Assembly (NCBI RefSeq): GCF_003441615.1
Contig: NZ_CP031842.1
Span: forward strand, 1,940,501 to 2,004,500
Source: Dechloromonas sp. HYN0024
GTDB taxonomy: Bacteria; Pseudomonadota; Gammaproteobacteria; Burkholderiales; Rhodocyclaceae
Direction of reading: 5' to 3'
DNA length: 64,000 bases
The translations under genes and the position numbers were made by a program. Positions 28,141-37,281 of this stretch are shown here, piece after piece; the first letter of the stretch is position 1, and each line of letters starts with the position of its first letter. The notes beneath the pieces are model-generated. The model was not told the origin of the DNA, searched no databases, and saw only the letters and a program-made list of their open reading frames with translations.

Positions 28141-28848
28141 ATGTCGATCAATGTGCCCACCGCGGTGTCATCCGGCACCCCCATTCAATCCACCGGCAGC
28201 ACGGCGCCCCGGACGGTGCGGCGTGAACATGACGGTGATAACGAAGGAGAACGCCGGCGCGTCGGCGGAGAAAAAGGCCGGCAGCAGTTTTTTGATGCCG
28301 TGAGCAGCGCGCTCAGCGCCCTCGGCTTGTCCCTGCCCGCACAACAACCGCCGCCGAGCCAGGCAGCCATCCCGACAACGGCAACGACTGACACGCAGTC
28401 AGGGGCTCAGTCGAACGCCAACCAAGCCCAATCGTCGAACAACGTCCAGCAGGCCTTGCACAGCTTCATGCATGACCTCTTCAAGGCCGTGAAGTCGCGT
28501 GGGGACAGACGTGAAACCGAGGGCAACGAGGGCGGCGAGAAGCGCGCTGACGAAGCAAGGCGTGAAGTCAGCAAAGCCAGCGACAGCTATAAAAATGACC
28601 TGACCACGCGCGTTCAGAATCTGATCCAGAACCTGACTTCCGGGGATACCGCCTCGGCCCAGACCGATGCGCTCAAGTCATCTTTTTCCAAGCTCGTGCA
28701 AGCGCTCCAGCCAGCCAGCCCGAGTGACACCACAACGCCACCCAAGGCCCCTGATCTCCAGGCATTCTTGCAAAATTTCCTGAAGAATCCTCAGGGAGGC
28801 AGCACACCAGTCAGCCCGGTTGGGGTTGCCGTCAATACAGTAGCCTGA
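28141..28848 (+). CDS. Hypothetical low-complexity protein upstream of flaG
   Basis: A 235-residue protein I do not recognise. It is rich in Gln, Ser, Pro, Ala and Thr in its linkers, with two more ordered helical stretches (QQFFDAVSSALSALGLSL and VQQALHSFMHDLFKAVKSRG) and a C-terminal helix (APDLQAFLQNFLKNPQGG). No signal peptide or membrane segment is visible. Start 28141 is chosen over the frame opening at 28126 because AAGGAG lies directly upstream. It is 14 bases before flaG and behind a sigma28-like promoter, so a late flagellar or secreted role is plausible; this is inference from context. Confidence 0.75.
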   Translation: MSINVPTAVSSGTPIQSTGSTAPRTVRREHDGDNEGERRRVGGEKGRQQFFDAVSSALSALGLSLPAQQPPPSQAAIPTTATTDTQSGAQSNANQAQSSNNVQQALHSFMHDLFKAVKSRGDRRETEGNEGGEKRADEARREVSKASDSYKNDLTTRVQNLIQNLTSGDTASAQTDALKSSFSKLVQALQPASPSDTTTPPKAPDLQAFLQNFLKNPQGGSTPVSPVGVAVNTVA

Positions 28849-28862
28849 GTATCGAGGTCATC

Positions 28863-29261
28863 ATGAACAATCTACTCCCTATCCAGGCAGGGCCGCCACG
28901 CGTACAAGGCCCCGAACCGGGTGGGCCAAAGCTGCCGCCGCAAAGCACGGCACCGTCGCCGAAGGAAGCTGTTTCAGCGCCGGCACAGCCGCAAAACGCG
29001 GCAGCCACACCTGCCCAGTCGGAACCCAAGGCCAATCGCGAAACCCTGCAAAGAGCCGTCGACCACGCCAATCAGACACTACGGAGCCTGAGTTCGAACG
29101 AATTGCAATTTTCGATCGACAAGGAAACCGGTGTTCAGGTGGTCAAGCTTACCGACAAGGAAACCGGCGAAGTCATTCGCCAGATCCCTTCCGAGGAAAT
29201 GCTGAAAATCGCCAAATCGATCGATGCCATGCGCGGCACACTCGTCAGCCAGGAAGTGTGA
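28863..29261 (+). CDS. flaG: FlaG-family flagellar protein
   Basis: A 132-residue protein: the first 55 residues are a Pro/Ala/Gln-rich disordered tail, and the rest is a FlaG domain (LQFSIDKETGVQVVKLTDKETGEVIRQIPSEEMLKIAKSID). FlaG proteins influence flagellar filament length and usually sit next to flagellin or fliD genes; here no flagellin gene is within view, so this is a detached flaG. It follows the unknown 235-residue gene and precedes a 12-bp hairpin. Confidence 0.9.
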   Translation: MNNLLPIQAGPPRVQGPEPGGPKLPPQSTAPSPKEAVSAPAQPQNAAATPAQSEPKANRETLQRAVDHANQTLRSLSSNELQFSIDKETGVQVVKLTDKETGEVIRQIPSEEMLKIAKSIDAMRGTLVSQEV

Positions 29262-29263
29262 CA

Positions 29264-29290
29264 CTGTCAGGTCGCTGAGCGACCTGACAG
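29264..29290 (+). terminator. Hairpin after flaG
   Basis: Perfect 12-bp arms (29264-29275 and 29279-29290) with a 3-base loop directly follow the flaG stop. There is no T-run (GGGGAAA follows), so it may act as an RNA 3'-end stabiliser or a Rho-assisted stop rather than a classical intrinsic terminator. Confidence 0.5.
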
Positions 29291-29333
29291 GGGAAACCGC
29301 GGTCACACCGGTTCTCCGAGTTTCTATGGTTTC

Positions 29334-29358
29334 AAAACCGTGGTCTGTCCGCGGTTTT
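29334..29358 (-). repeat. REP-like 25-bp palindrome, copy 3
   Basis: An inverted copy of the palindrome at 27722-27746, with two mismatches. It overlaps the 3' end of the hybrid kinase gene on the minus strand and supplies that gene's last codons and part of its stop. Confidence 0.75.
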
Positions 29359-31919
29359 TGCGGTTTTCCTGATCGGCCCAACGGTCTGCAATATCAGCCG
29401 GATCAGCGCATCTGGATCAATCGGCTTGGCGATGTAACTGGTCATGCCGGCAGCAAGACAGTCTTCGCGATCTTCCGCGAAGGCATTGGCGGTCTGGCCG
29501 AGCACCGGCAAGTCGGGAGCCAGTTCCAATATTTCCCGGGTCGCGGCAAGCCCATTGAGTACCGGCATTTGCATGTCCATCAAGACAATATCGTAGGCAG
29601 TGGGGCCATCCTGGCGAATCCGGTCCACCGCCTGCCGGCCATCACCAACAATCACCACCCGCGCCCCGGCTTCGCCGAGAATCAGTTCAAGAATCTGCTG
29701 GTTGATGACTTCATCTTCGGCGATCAGGATGGTGATACCAACCAGCGAATGTTCGGGCAATTTTTCCGGCGACAGTTCTGCCACCGTGGCTGACGGTGCG
29801 GCAGAAACGTACGGCAGGCGCACTTCAAACATGCTGCCGACCCCGGGGCTGCTTTCAACCCGAATCTCGCCATGCATCAACTCAACGAGGTGTCTGGTGA
29901 TACTCAGGCCCAGCCCGGTGCCGCCATATCGCCGGGTGGTCGAACTGTCGGCCTGCTGGAAGGGGTCAAACACATAGCGCAGTTCATCCGGGGTCATGCC
30001 GATACCGGTATCGGTGATGCGGAAGACCAGTTGCTTTCCTTCCAGGCGGGCCGCCAGGATCACCTCGCCGGACGGGGTGAACTTGACGGCATTGGTGAGC
30101 AGATTGAGCAGTATCTGACCGAGACGCTGGGAATCGGAAATACAACGCGCCGGAAAACCGGGATCAATCTCCCGACGTAGACCCAGCCCTTTGGCCCTGG
30201 CCTGGTTGTCAGCGAGGGCCAGGACTTGGTCCAGCATTTCGCCGAGCGACATATCGCTGGCCTCGATCACCAATTTACCGGCATCGATCTTCGAGAAGTC
30301 GAGGATATCGCTGACCACACCGAGCATGCGCTTGGCAGAAGCGAGAATCTTTTCGAAGGCGTTACGGGATTTTTCGGGATTCTGGAAGTTGTTCAGGCCG
30401 ATCGAGGCGAAGCCGAGCACACCATTCATCGGCGTACGAATTTCGTGGCTCATGTTGGCAAGAAATTGACTTCTCGTCTTTGCCAAGGCCTCAGCGGCCA
30501 GCATTGCCTTTTCCTGAGCCTGTCTGGCGGCCCGCTGGATGCTCACGTCCATGACACTGATCACCGCACCACAAATCTGTCCGTTTTCAAACAATGGCGA
30601 GCAGGCCACCGTCACCGCGACGGGATGTCCATCGGCGTGCCAGAAGGTTTCATCATCAACACGCAATTCGCGGCCAGCCAGTGCCGCCCGTGTCGCCGGG
30701 CACTCACTTGCCGGATAGGGAGAACCATCGGCATGGCTATGGTGGAAAAGATCGTGGGCAGAGCGACCAATCACCTGCCCTGCGTCATAACCAAACATGG
30801 CACAGGCGGCGGGGTTGATGAAGGTAATGTGGTCGTCGGCATCAACACCAAAGATGCCATCAGCCGCCGAATTGAGAATGCTGGCAGCACGGGCTTCGGT
30901 GGCCAGCAGTTCGCTCGTGCGTTGCTCGACCAGTTCTTCAAGACCGCGACGATAGCGATCTAGTTCGGCATCGGCCTCTTTTTGTGCCGTCACATCCTCG
31001 TAAATACCCAGAACACCGACGACATCGCCGCCATCATTGCGCAGTACCACCTTGGATGTTCTCAGACAGATGGATAGCCCGTCAGGCGTCGTCTGCGGTT
31101 CCTCATAGGACAGTCTGGGAACGCCACTGGTCATAACGGCAAGGTCATCGGCGCGATAGAGATCTGCCTGCGCGGCCCAGGCCATTTCATAGTCGTCCTT
31201 GCCAATCAACTCTTGGGGCAGGATCTTTCCGGCATCTCTGGCAAATGCCGGATTGCAGCCGAGGTAACGAAGTTCCCGGTCTTTCCAGAAGACCCGCATG
31301 GGCACGGTATCGATAACCTTGAGGAGCAGTTCCCTGGACTTTGCCAGTTCGTTCGTCATGTCGCGCAGTGCCGCATGTATGGTGCGCCACTCGTCCCTTT
31401 GCCCGGTCGCCACGGCCGGCGGCGCTTGGCCACGGCGGATCGCGTCGATATGCTCAAGCAACCCCATGAGGGGCCGGTTGAAGTTGCGCCTGACAATCGC
31501 CACAATCGCCATAAACGATAGCAGGGCAATCATTACCGACAACCCAAGCACCCATCGGCTGGCTTCGGAGACAGCCTGCTGAATCTGCAAGCCAAGGGCA
31601 TCGGAACGTGAAGACAACTGCTCATCAGCCTGACTCATCGCCTTCAACACCGCCGCCTTGGCCAAATGGCTCTGCGTTACGGCAAGATCGAAGCGGTCCG
31701 TTTCGCGATACAACAGGATGACAGCCCGGCGGAAATCAGCGATCAGGCGAGTCACCTGCCTGGCCAGTCTGGCGATTTCCGGGCTCGATGCAGTGAGCGT
31801 CTGCAATCTGAGGTTCACATCATCGATCAGAGCGACAGCAGGATCACTCTCTGGCCGGCCACTTAGCGCATAGGGCGGCCGGTCGACAATCATTTTGCCA
31901 ATGTGGAGCATGCTTTCCC

Positions 31920-31933
31920 GGTAGCCGGTAGCC
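31920..31933. repeat. 7-bp tandem duplication in the kinase gene
   Basis: GGTAGCC at 31920-31926 is repeated exactly at 31927-31933, followed by a partial third unit (GGT). The extra 7 bases shift the kinase frame by one. Slipped-strand loss of one unit would restore a full-length protein. Confidence 0.9.
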
Positions 31934-32477
31934 GGTGGTCAGGGTCATGATCTGATCAAGGTGGTCGGTGCCCTTACCGGCAAGGGTCTGGTCAATCAGG
32001 CTTCGACCGACCAGGTTTTCCAGCCTGTCCAGCTCAGCAAGGATCTGGTGATCGATCTGATTGACCGCTGCCGTAGCACGCCTGACCTCAACGCATTCTT
32101 CAAACAGGTGGCTGGTTGCCGCAGCGAGGGCGGCGATACTTTCCGCATAGCGGTGGTTTTCAAGCTTTTCTGCCGCGGCGTTCAGCGCCACAGACAGGTG
32201 CCCGCCAAAGTCTCCGCGGACAGTCCCGCTTCGGCAATTCCGGCTGATCAGATCGATCTCCGAAAAAATGGCGGACAACTCACGGCCATTTGCCGCATTT
32301 TCGAGGACACCGCTGATCTGGTTACGGGCCAGGTCAGAAGCCAGCATCTCGACACGATTGAAGGCAAGCGCGGCGATCAGCGCGATCAAGGCGAAAGCCA
32401 TCGCATTGAACACCGCCAGCCCAAGGAGCTTGCTGCCTACACCAAGACGAATGTGAAACACGTCGAAACCCTTCTCC

Positions 32478-33467
32478 CTACGGTTGCTGCCTGACCAGGG
32501 TTGCCCCTCTGAGCACCGTCGGACGCAATCCCAGCTGGTGTCCTTCAATCGCCGTCACATTGATGACCCGCTGCCCCTTGACGTTCCAGACCACCGGAAT
32601 TTTGGCAACCGGCGTTCCGCGCATGGCCTTGAGGAGCATCTCTGCCGAAGTCTCACCCTGCTCCTGACCGGTCTTGACCACCGCAGCCCAGGCCCCCTGA
32701 TCAACCTGATAACGATTCCCCGCAAGTACCGGACCGCCATAAACCTTGCTCAATGCCGTCAGTGCGCCCTTGTTGTCGAGCGGCGTGGCAGCATCGCTGA
32801 CAATCCCTTCAAGGCTGTCGACAAGCAGGGAATCACAGACCGGGCGACCACCTTTAAAGGCGGCCTCGATTTCCCGGACACTCTTGACGAGGTGGAAGGC
32901 ACCAACCTTGACCGGATAGCTCTGTCGCTCTTCTTCAACCTGGGCTTTCAGGGCTCGCCCGGCGGGTACATCATTGGTCATCAAGCAAACGTTGCCGAGT
33001 GTCGGAATCAACTGCTTGGCAAAAGCCAGAGATTCACGAACATGCGCCCGTTCGAGTATTCCCGAGACATTGGTAGCCGGAAAGCCATACTTGGCCGCGG
33101 AATTATTGACACCGTTGAACATGACCGGCGTCTTTACCTTGTCTTTGAGGAACGGGACAACGAACATCGATTGGGCATCATCGTCGGCCGCTATTACCCC
33201 ATCGGGCTGCAGGCTTTGATAGAGGGCGTAGGCTTCCTCGCCCTTCTGCGGACCGCCGGCCGGGGCCACCTTGGTATTCATATGAAAATAGGTGATCTCG
33301 CTGGTCGACCCCAAAACAGCGTCAATGCCTTCGCGGATTTCCTTGACCCACGGGTTATCCGCCTCGTAGCTCATGACCACCAGAACCTTGAACTCGGCTG
33401 CAGTCGCCGGATTTATCTGGCCCCCGATAAATACCGCCATTAATCCTGCTGCAAATGAAAACTTCAT
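32478..33467 (-). CDS. ABC-type periplasmic substrate-binding protein (TrpX-like family)
   Basis: A 329-residue secreted protein with a signal peptide (MKFSFAAGLMAVFIGGQINPATAA, cleavage before EFK). The fold resembles the ABC_sub_bind/COG2984 family (VLVVMSYEADNPWVKEIREGIDAVLG, DGVIAADDDAQSMFVVPFL, TPVMFNGVN). Start 33467 follows a purine-rich site and gives a clean signal peptide. No permease or ATPase gene is adjacent; instead the next gene, 16 bases on, is a membrane hybrid histidine kinase. This suggests that the protein presents a ligand to the kinase sensor domain rather than serving uptake. Confidence 0.85.
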   Translation of the reverse strand: MKFSFAAGLMAVFIGGQINPATAAEFKVLVVMSYEADNPWVKEIREGIDAVLGSTSEITYFHMNTKVAPAGGPQKGEEAYALYQSLQPDGVIAADDDAQSMFVVPFLKDKVKTPVMFNGVNNSAAKYGFPATNVSGILERAHVRESLAFAKQLIPTLGNVCLMTNDVPAGRALKAQVEEERQSYPVKVGAFHLVKSVREIEAAFKGGRPVCDSLLVDSLEGIVSDAATPLDNKGALTALSKVYGGPVLAGNRYQVDQGAWAAVVKTGQEQGETSAEMLLKAMRGTPVAKIPVVWNVKGQRVINVTAIEGHQLGLRPTVLRGATLVRQQP

Positions 33468-33797
33468 GGCCAAATCCCCCTTGGATTTCAACTACCCGGC
33501 ACGCCGAAAAACCCGGCATTTTTCTCGCCGTCCATTGGCACAGTTCCATTACATACCTCTCGGCAAGGCTTGCGTTGACCTGCCTCAACACGCCAACAAC
33601 TATTCAACGGGCTCTAAAAATGACAAAAGCACATTCCAAAATGTCATTTAAATAGCAAAAATGACGCCCAGCCCATCGTCTGAAAATCGGCGCAGGCCGG
33701 CACCCCTGATAGATACTCAATTCTCTCCCAGCCGAAATATCCCTGTAATATTCAGCGTTGATAATCCCGTGACTCAAATAAAAACAGGAGAGACAAG
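33468..33797. other. AT-rich divergent intergenic region
   Basis: A 330-base gap between the binding-protein gene (minus) and a very short gene (plus). It contains an inverted repeat with 8-bp arms AAATGACA (33618-33625) and TGTCATTT (33642-33649), a plausible operator for the binding-protein/kinase operon. I see no further gene in it. Confidence 0.5.
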
Positions 33798-33872
33798 ATG
33801 TCGGATTACTCAGCCACAAAATTTCTCGTGGTCAGCGCCGCCTACCTCGGGCTGACTGCAGATCAACAGTGA
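33798..33872 (+). CDS. Very short gene, 24 residues
   Basis: ATG at 33798 is preceded by AGGAG at a 9-10 base distance and encodes 24 residues (MSDYSATKFLVVSAAYLGLT then ADQQ). The centre is hydrophobic (FLVVSAAYLGL), so it could be a small membrane peptide or a leader. It lies 24 bases before another small gene, and both precede a strong terminator. The ribosome site and context support it; no family is recognised. Confidence 0.5.
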   Translation: MSDYSATKFLVVSAAYLGLTADQQ

Positions 33873-33896
33873 TCTGCCGGGAACAAGGACGCATTC

Positions 33897-34070
33897 ATGA
33901 TTGAACAATTACGAGACAAGGCCATGCAGCTTTGCGCCAGCCATGGCGTGACGGTCCGCCCGTACGCCGGGGGCTGGTGGCTGCTCGGCCAGCAGATCAA
34001 CCGCGTGGTCGGCGAACTGGCCGGCCTGTGTGCATCGGACCTGTCACCCCTGCCAACCAGCCCACGCTAG
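33897..34070 (+). CDS. Small protein, 57 residues
   Basis: A 57-residue protein (MIEQLRDKAMQLCASHGVTV, then RPYAGGWWLLGQQINRVVGE and LAGLCASDLSPLPTSPR) with an AAGGA site upstream. The compact mix of an N-terminal helix and an aromatic Gly-Trp-Trp turn looks like a real folded microprotein. It is followed 20 bases later by an intrinsic terminator, which makes 33798-34117 a small self-contained unit. Function unknown. Confidence 0.62.
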   Translation: MIEQLRDKAMQLCASHGVTVRPYAGGWWLLGQQINRVVGELAGLCASDLSPLPTSPR

Positions 34071-34090
34071 GCTGACATTCCATAACGACG

Positions 34091-34120
34091 AAAGCCGGGC
34101 TTGCTGCCCGGCTTTTTATT
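34091..34120 (+). terminator. Intrinsic terminator of the small-gene unit
   Basis: Perfect 10-bp stem (34091-34100 with 34106-34115, 5-base loop) followed by T-rich sequence (TTTTTATTTG). It ends the two-small-gene unit. Confidence 0.85.
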
Positions 34121-34258
34121 TGTCGCAAGAATCATCGCGAAAACGCTAATTTGCCATGCACAGCGGCCGATCCGCTGATACAATGCGCCCCGCTTGAACG
34201 TGATCACCAGTCGCGATATCGGCGTCTGATCAAATCAGTCGCCCAGGCACATCAGGTT

Positions 34259-34333
<75 letters not shown>

Positions 34334-34359
34334 CCCACTGCACTCGCCGCCTGGCGAAC

Positions 34360-34560
34360 TTACTGCTTGGCAGTGTGCATGCCGCACTGCTTGAGTGCGG
34401 AAAGAAACTCACTGAAATTGGTTTCGCGAACAATGATATTGCTCAGGGTGTCGCGCAGGTTGAATACGGAAAGCTCCGTCTCGCCAGCATACGCATCCCG
34501 CCGCCCGGCAGATTTGCCGGAAGCCTGATACTGGGATGATTTGACGCCTGAGAGGGACAT
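34360..34560 (-). CDS. Hypothetical protein, 66 residues
   Basis: A 66-residue polar protein on the minus strand (starts MSLSGVKSSQYQASGKSAG and ends ALKQCGMHTAKQ), with a predicted helical second half (ELSVFNLRDTLSNIIV...). The ribosome site is weak. It lies in a 490-base gap between tRNA-Thr and modB with an AT-rich 5' flank that could hold its promoter. No family recognised; a spurious frame cannot be excluded. Confidence 0.42.
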   Translation of the reverse strand: MSLSGVKSSQYQASGKSAGRRDAYAGETELSVFNLRDTLSNIIVRETNFSEFLSALKQCGMHTAKQ

Positions 34561-34772
34561 TGCCTGTTTTCCGTTATTGTGAAGTTGTTGAGTCCATTTT
34601 GCCCAACCGGCATGACCCCGTCTGTGAACAAATTCACACTCCGCTGCAATTGGGAAAACACATTCGATTCAAGGTGTTAATACCCTATCTTTAGCATGGA
34701 TTTAGACCCCGTCTCTTTGAAGTTCTGCGGACGAGTGGTATACCTTCCAGCCATGCGCAATTTCCCTTCCAC

Positions 34773-34797
34773 AAAACCAGGGTCAGACCACGGTTTT
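34773..34797. repeat. REP-like 25-bp palindrome, copy 4
   Basis: Same orientation as 27722-27746 with a single mismatch, 23 bases upstream of the modB start. Apart from this repeat, the stretch 34561-34820 shows only AT-rich sequence with no gene. Confidence 0.8.
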
Positions 34798-34820
34798 GAA
34801 CGCCCCACCGCCCGCTGAGC

Positions 34821-35495
34821 ATGGAAAGTTCCGATCTCGCCGCCATCTGGCTGACGCTCAAGCTGGCCACCACCGTCACCCTGCTCTTGCTGATCATCGG
34901 CACGCCCATCGCCTGGTGGCTGGCTCGCACCCATTCGGCGCTCAAGGGCATGGTCGGGGCGATCGTCGCCCTGCCACTGGTTCTGCCGCCCACCGTTATC
35001 GGCTTTTACCTGCTCATCACCATGGGGCCGAACGGGCCGATCGGCCATCTGACCCAGTCACTCGGCCTCGGCCTGCTGCCTTTCACTTTTCCGGGACTGG
35101 TCATCGCCTCGGTGTTCTACTCGCTCCCCTTCGTCGTGCAACCGATTCAGAACGCCTTCGAGGCCATCGGTGAACGCCCGCTGGAAGTCGCTGCAACCCT
35201 GCGCGCCAGCCCCTGGGATGCCTTCTGGTCGGTCGCCGTGCCGCTGGCCCGGCCCGGTTTCCTGTCCGGGGCGATTCTCGGCTTTGCTCACACGGTGGGA
35301 GAATTCGGCATCGTCCTGATGATCGGTGGCAACATCCCCGACAAGACGCGGGTGGTTTCGGTGCAGATCTACGACCACGTCGAGGCCCTTGAATACACCC
35401 AGGCACACTTTCTGGCCGGCGGCATGGTGCTGTTCAGTTTTGTCGTACTTATGGCGCTATACACCTTCAATCCGGCCCAACGGAAAAGAGCATGA
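34821..35495 (+). CDS. modB: Molybdate ABC transporter permease ModB
   Basis: A 224-residue permease with five hydrophobic segments. The ModB-type landmarks are [16 protein letters not shown] and the coupling-helix EAA region [40 protein letters not shown], followed by [17 protein letters not shown]. It overlaps modC (ATGA). The binding protein gene modA, usually directly upstream, is absent; a REP-like repeat sits there instead. Confidence 0.93.
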   Translation: MESSDLAAIWLTLKLATTVTLLLLIIGTPIAWWLARTHSALKGMVGAIVALPLVLPPTVIGFYLLITMGPNGPIGHLTQSLGLGLLPFTFPGLVIASVFYSLPFVVQPIQNAFEAIGERPLEVAATLRASPWDAFWSVAVPLARPGFLSGAILGFAHTVGEFGIVLMIGGNIPDKTRVVSVQIYDHVEALEYTQAHFLAGGMVLFSFVVLMALYTFNPAQRKRA

Positions 35496-36574
35496 CCGAG
35501 CAAATCAGGGCGAAATTCCAGGTTAGCCGCAATGACTTCACCCTTGATGTCGACCTCACTTTGCCGGTGCATGGCATCACGGCACTGTTCGGTCATTCCG
35601 GCTCGGGAAAAACGACCTGCCTGCGTGCCATGGCCGGGCTGGAACGTCCCGCTGCGGGCTATTTCTCGTTGGGCGACGAGGTCTGGCAGGACGAGTCGAT
35701 TGGCTTTTTCGTACCGCCGCACCGCCGCTCGCTCGGTGTGGTCTTTCAGGAAGCCAGCCTGTTTACCCATCTCTCGGTGCGCGACAACCTCGAGTACGGG
35801 CAAAAACGGGTAAAACCGGGTTCAGACGTCAATTTCAGCCTGCCAGAAATTGCCGAACTGCTGGGAATTTCGGGCCTCCTCGAACGTTCGCCGCATCAAC
35901 TGTCGGGGGGTGAGCGGCAGCGCATCGCCATCGCCCGCGCCCTGCTCGGCAATCCAAAAATCCTCCTCATGGATGAGCCGCTGGCCGCCCTCGACCTCAA
36001 GCGCAAGCTGGAAATCCTGCCGTATCTCGAGCGCCTGCACCGCGAACTTGCCATCCCGATCATCTACGTCAGCCATGCCCCGGATGAAGTGGCCCGCCTG
36101 GCCGATCATCTGGTCCTCCTTGAGGCTGGCAAGGTAGTAGCCAGTGGCACCCTGAACGATGTGTTGAGCCGCATCGATCTGCCCGGCACCTTTGCCGACG
36201 ATGCCGGCGTGGTAATTGAAGCGTGCGTCGCCGAGCACGAGTCCGATGACCTGACCCGCCTTGAATTCGCCGGCGGCGCGATTTATGTGTCGCAGCGTCA
36301 GGAAACCGTCGGCACCCCGCTACGCTGCCGCATTCATGCCCGCGACGTCAGTCTGGCGCTGGTCCCGCAGACCGGCAGCAGTATCCTGAACTGCGTCAAT
36401 GCTGAGGTCGTGGCCATGGCTCCCACCGATACCCCGGGCCACGTCCTGGTCAAACTCGATGCAGGGGGTTGTCCGCTCCTCTCCCGGATTACCCGACGCT
36501 CGGCTGAGAAGCTGGACATTCGCCCCAGACTGGCGCTACGCGCCCAGATCAAGGCAGTCGCTTTGCTGGCCTGA
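35492..36574 (+). CDS. modC: Molybdate ABC transporter ATPase ModC
   Basis: A 360-residue ATPase with Walker [11 protein letters not shown], signature LSGGERQR, Walker [13 protein letters not shown], switch YVSHAPDE, and a C-terminal TOBE (MOP) domain (from about residue 290, [39 protein letters not shown]) that binds oxyanion for feedback control. It starts within the modB stop. Transport needs a ModA encoded elsewhere. Confidence 0.94.
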   Translation: MTEQIRAKFQVSRNDFTLDVDLTLPVHGITALFGHSGSGKTTCLRAMAGLERPAAGYFSLGDEVWQDESIGFFVPPHRRSLGVVFQEASLFTHLSVRDNLEYGQKRVKPGSDVNFSLPEIAELLGISGLLERSPHQLSGGERQRIAIARALLGNPKILLMDEPLAALDLKRKLEILPYLERLHRELAIPIIYVSHAPDEVARLADHLVLLEAGKVVASGTLNDVLSRIDLPGTFADDAGVVIEACVAEHESDDLTRLEFAGGAIYVSQRQETVGTPLRCRIHARDVSLALVPQTGSSILNCVNAEVVAMAPTDTPGHVLVKLDAGGCPLLSRITRRSAEKLDIRPRLALRAQIKAVALLA

Positions 36575-36606
36575 GTCACTGGCCTCTGGGCAGCAGCCAC
36601 CGCCGA

Positions 36607-37281
36607 TCAGTCGGCCAGTTCGATCTGCCCACTGATGTGCGTCGTAACCAGGCTTTCTCCCGCCTCCAGCGGGGCCGGTGCAGGCGCAGCATCGGCAAGC
36701 ATCGCCGTCCGGGTCGCGTGCAGCATGGGCATCGGCATGCCGCCACCCTGCTGGACATTGAGTTGCTTGATCTTCCAGCCCTTGCCCAGTTGTTCTGCAA
36801 TCACTTCAGCCCGACTGCGAAAGGCGCGAATCGCCTCGCGCGTCGCTTCGTCCTCTACCTGCCGACGCGCTTCCGGCGATGGCAGCAGGCTGACATCACC
36901 GACCGCCAGACGCATTTGCTGCAGCTTGCCGAGCAGTTCGGACACACCGCCCTGATCCTTCGATTCGATGACCAGTTCACTGCGCATGCGCCAGCCATCG
37001 ATCTTCTGGGCCTGGCTATAAACCGGATAGGTCGACTGCCGTCCACTCTTTACCGAGACACCGGCTTTCGTCCGTATCAGCTTGAGCGCCTCGGCAATAT
37101 CGGCATTGACGCGCTGCGCCAGTTCGGCTGCACTCTTGCCGGTTGCTTCGCTATAGACACTGGCCCGCACCAGGTCGTTGGTGACCGGGCGGCTGGCCTC
37201 GGCCGAGAGATCGACGAGCGCCCCGGCCTGGGCAGTCATGCCGGCACAGCAGCCGGCCAGCAGGGTAGCAATTAGTTTCAT
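36607..37281 (-). CDS. SIMPL-domain (DUF541) periplasmic protein
   Basis: A 224-residue protein with a short signal peptide (MKLIATLLAGCCAGMTAQA) and a SIMPL/DUF541 domain (VDLSAEASRPVTNDLVRASVYSEATGKSAAELAQRVN onward, then GWRMRSELVIESKD). Family members are periplasmic or surface proteins, some linked to oxidative stress, without a firm biochemical role. It overlaps the stop of the GlsB-type gene (TGATG). Confidence 0.85.
   Translation of the reverse strand: MKLIATLLAGCCAGMTAQAGALVDLSAEASRPVTNDLVRASVYSEATGKSAAELAQRVNADIAEALKLIRTKAGVSVKSGRQSTYPVYSQAQKIDGWRMRSELVIESKDQGGVSELLGKLQQMRLAVGDVSLLPSPEARRQVEDEATREAIRAFRSRAEVIAEQLGKGWKIKQLNVQQGGGMPMPMLHATRTAMLADAAPAPAPLEAGESLVTTHISGQIELAD

Larger units (their letters stand above)
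29332..32461 (-). pseudogene. PAS-containing hybrid histidine kinase, frameshifted by a 7-bp duplication
   Basis: The product would be about 1,040 residues: TM1 (LLGLAVFNAMAFALIALIAALAF), a helical periplasmic sensor domain, TM2 (WVLGLSVMIALLSFMAIVAIV), HAMP-like linker, two PAS domains, HisKA (FLANMSHEIRTPMNGVLGF), HATPase_c ([23 protein letters not shown]) and a receiver ([25 protein letters not shown]). The frame breaks at 31920-31933, where GGTAGCC occurs twice in tandem; removing one unit joins both halves perfectly (TTGYR then ESMLHIGKM). GTG 32461 follows GGAGAAGG and lies 16 bases after the binding-protein stop. The truncated N-terminal product would lack all kinase domains. Downstream, the last seven residues come from a REP-like repeat. 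Confidence 0.88.
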
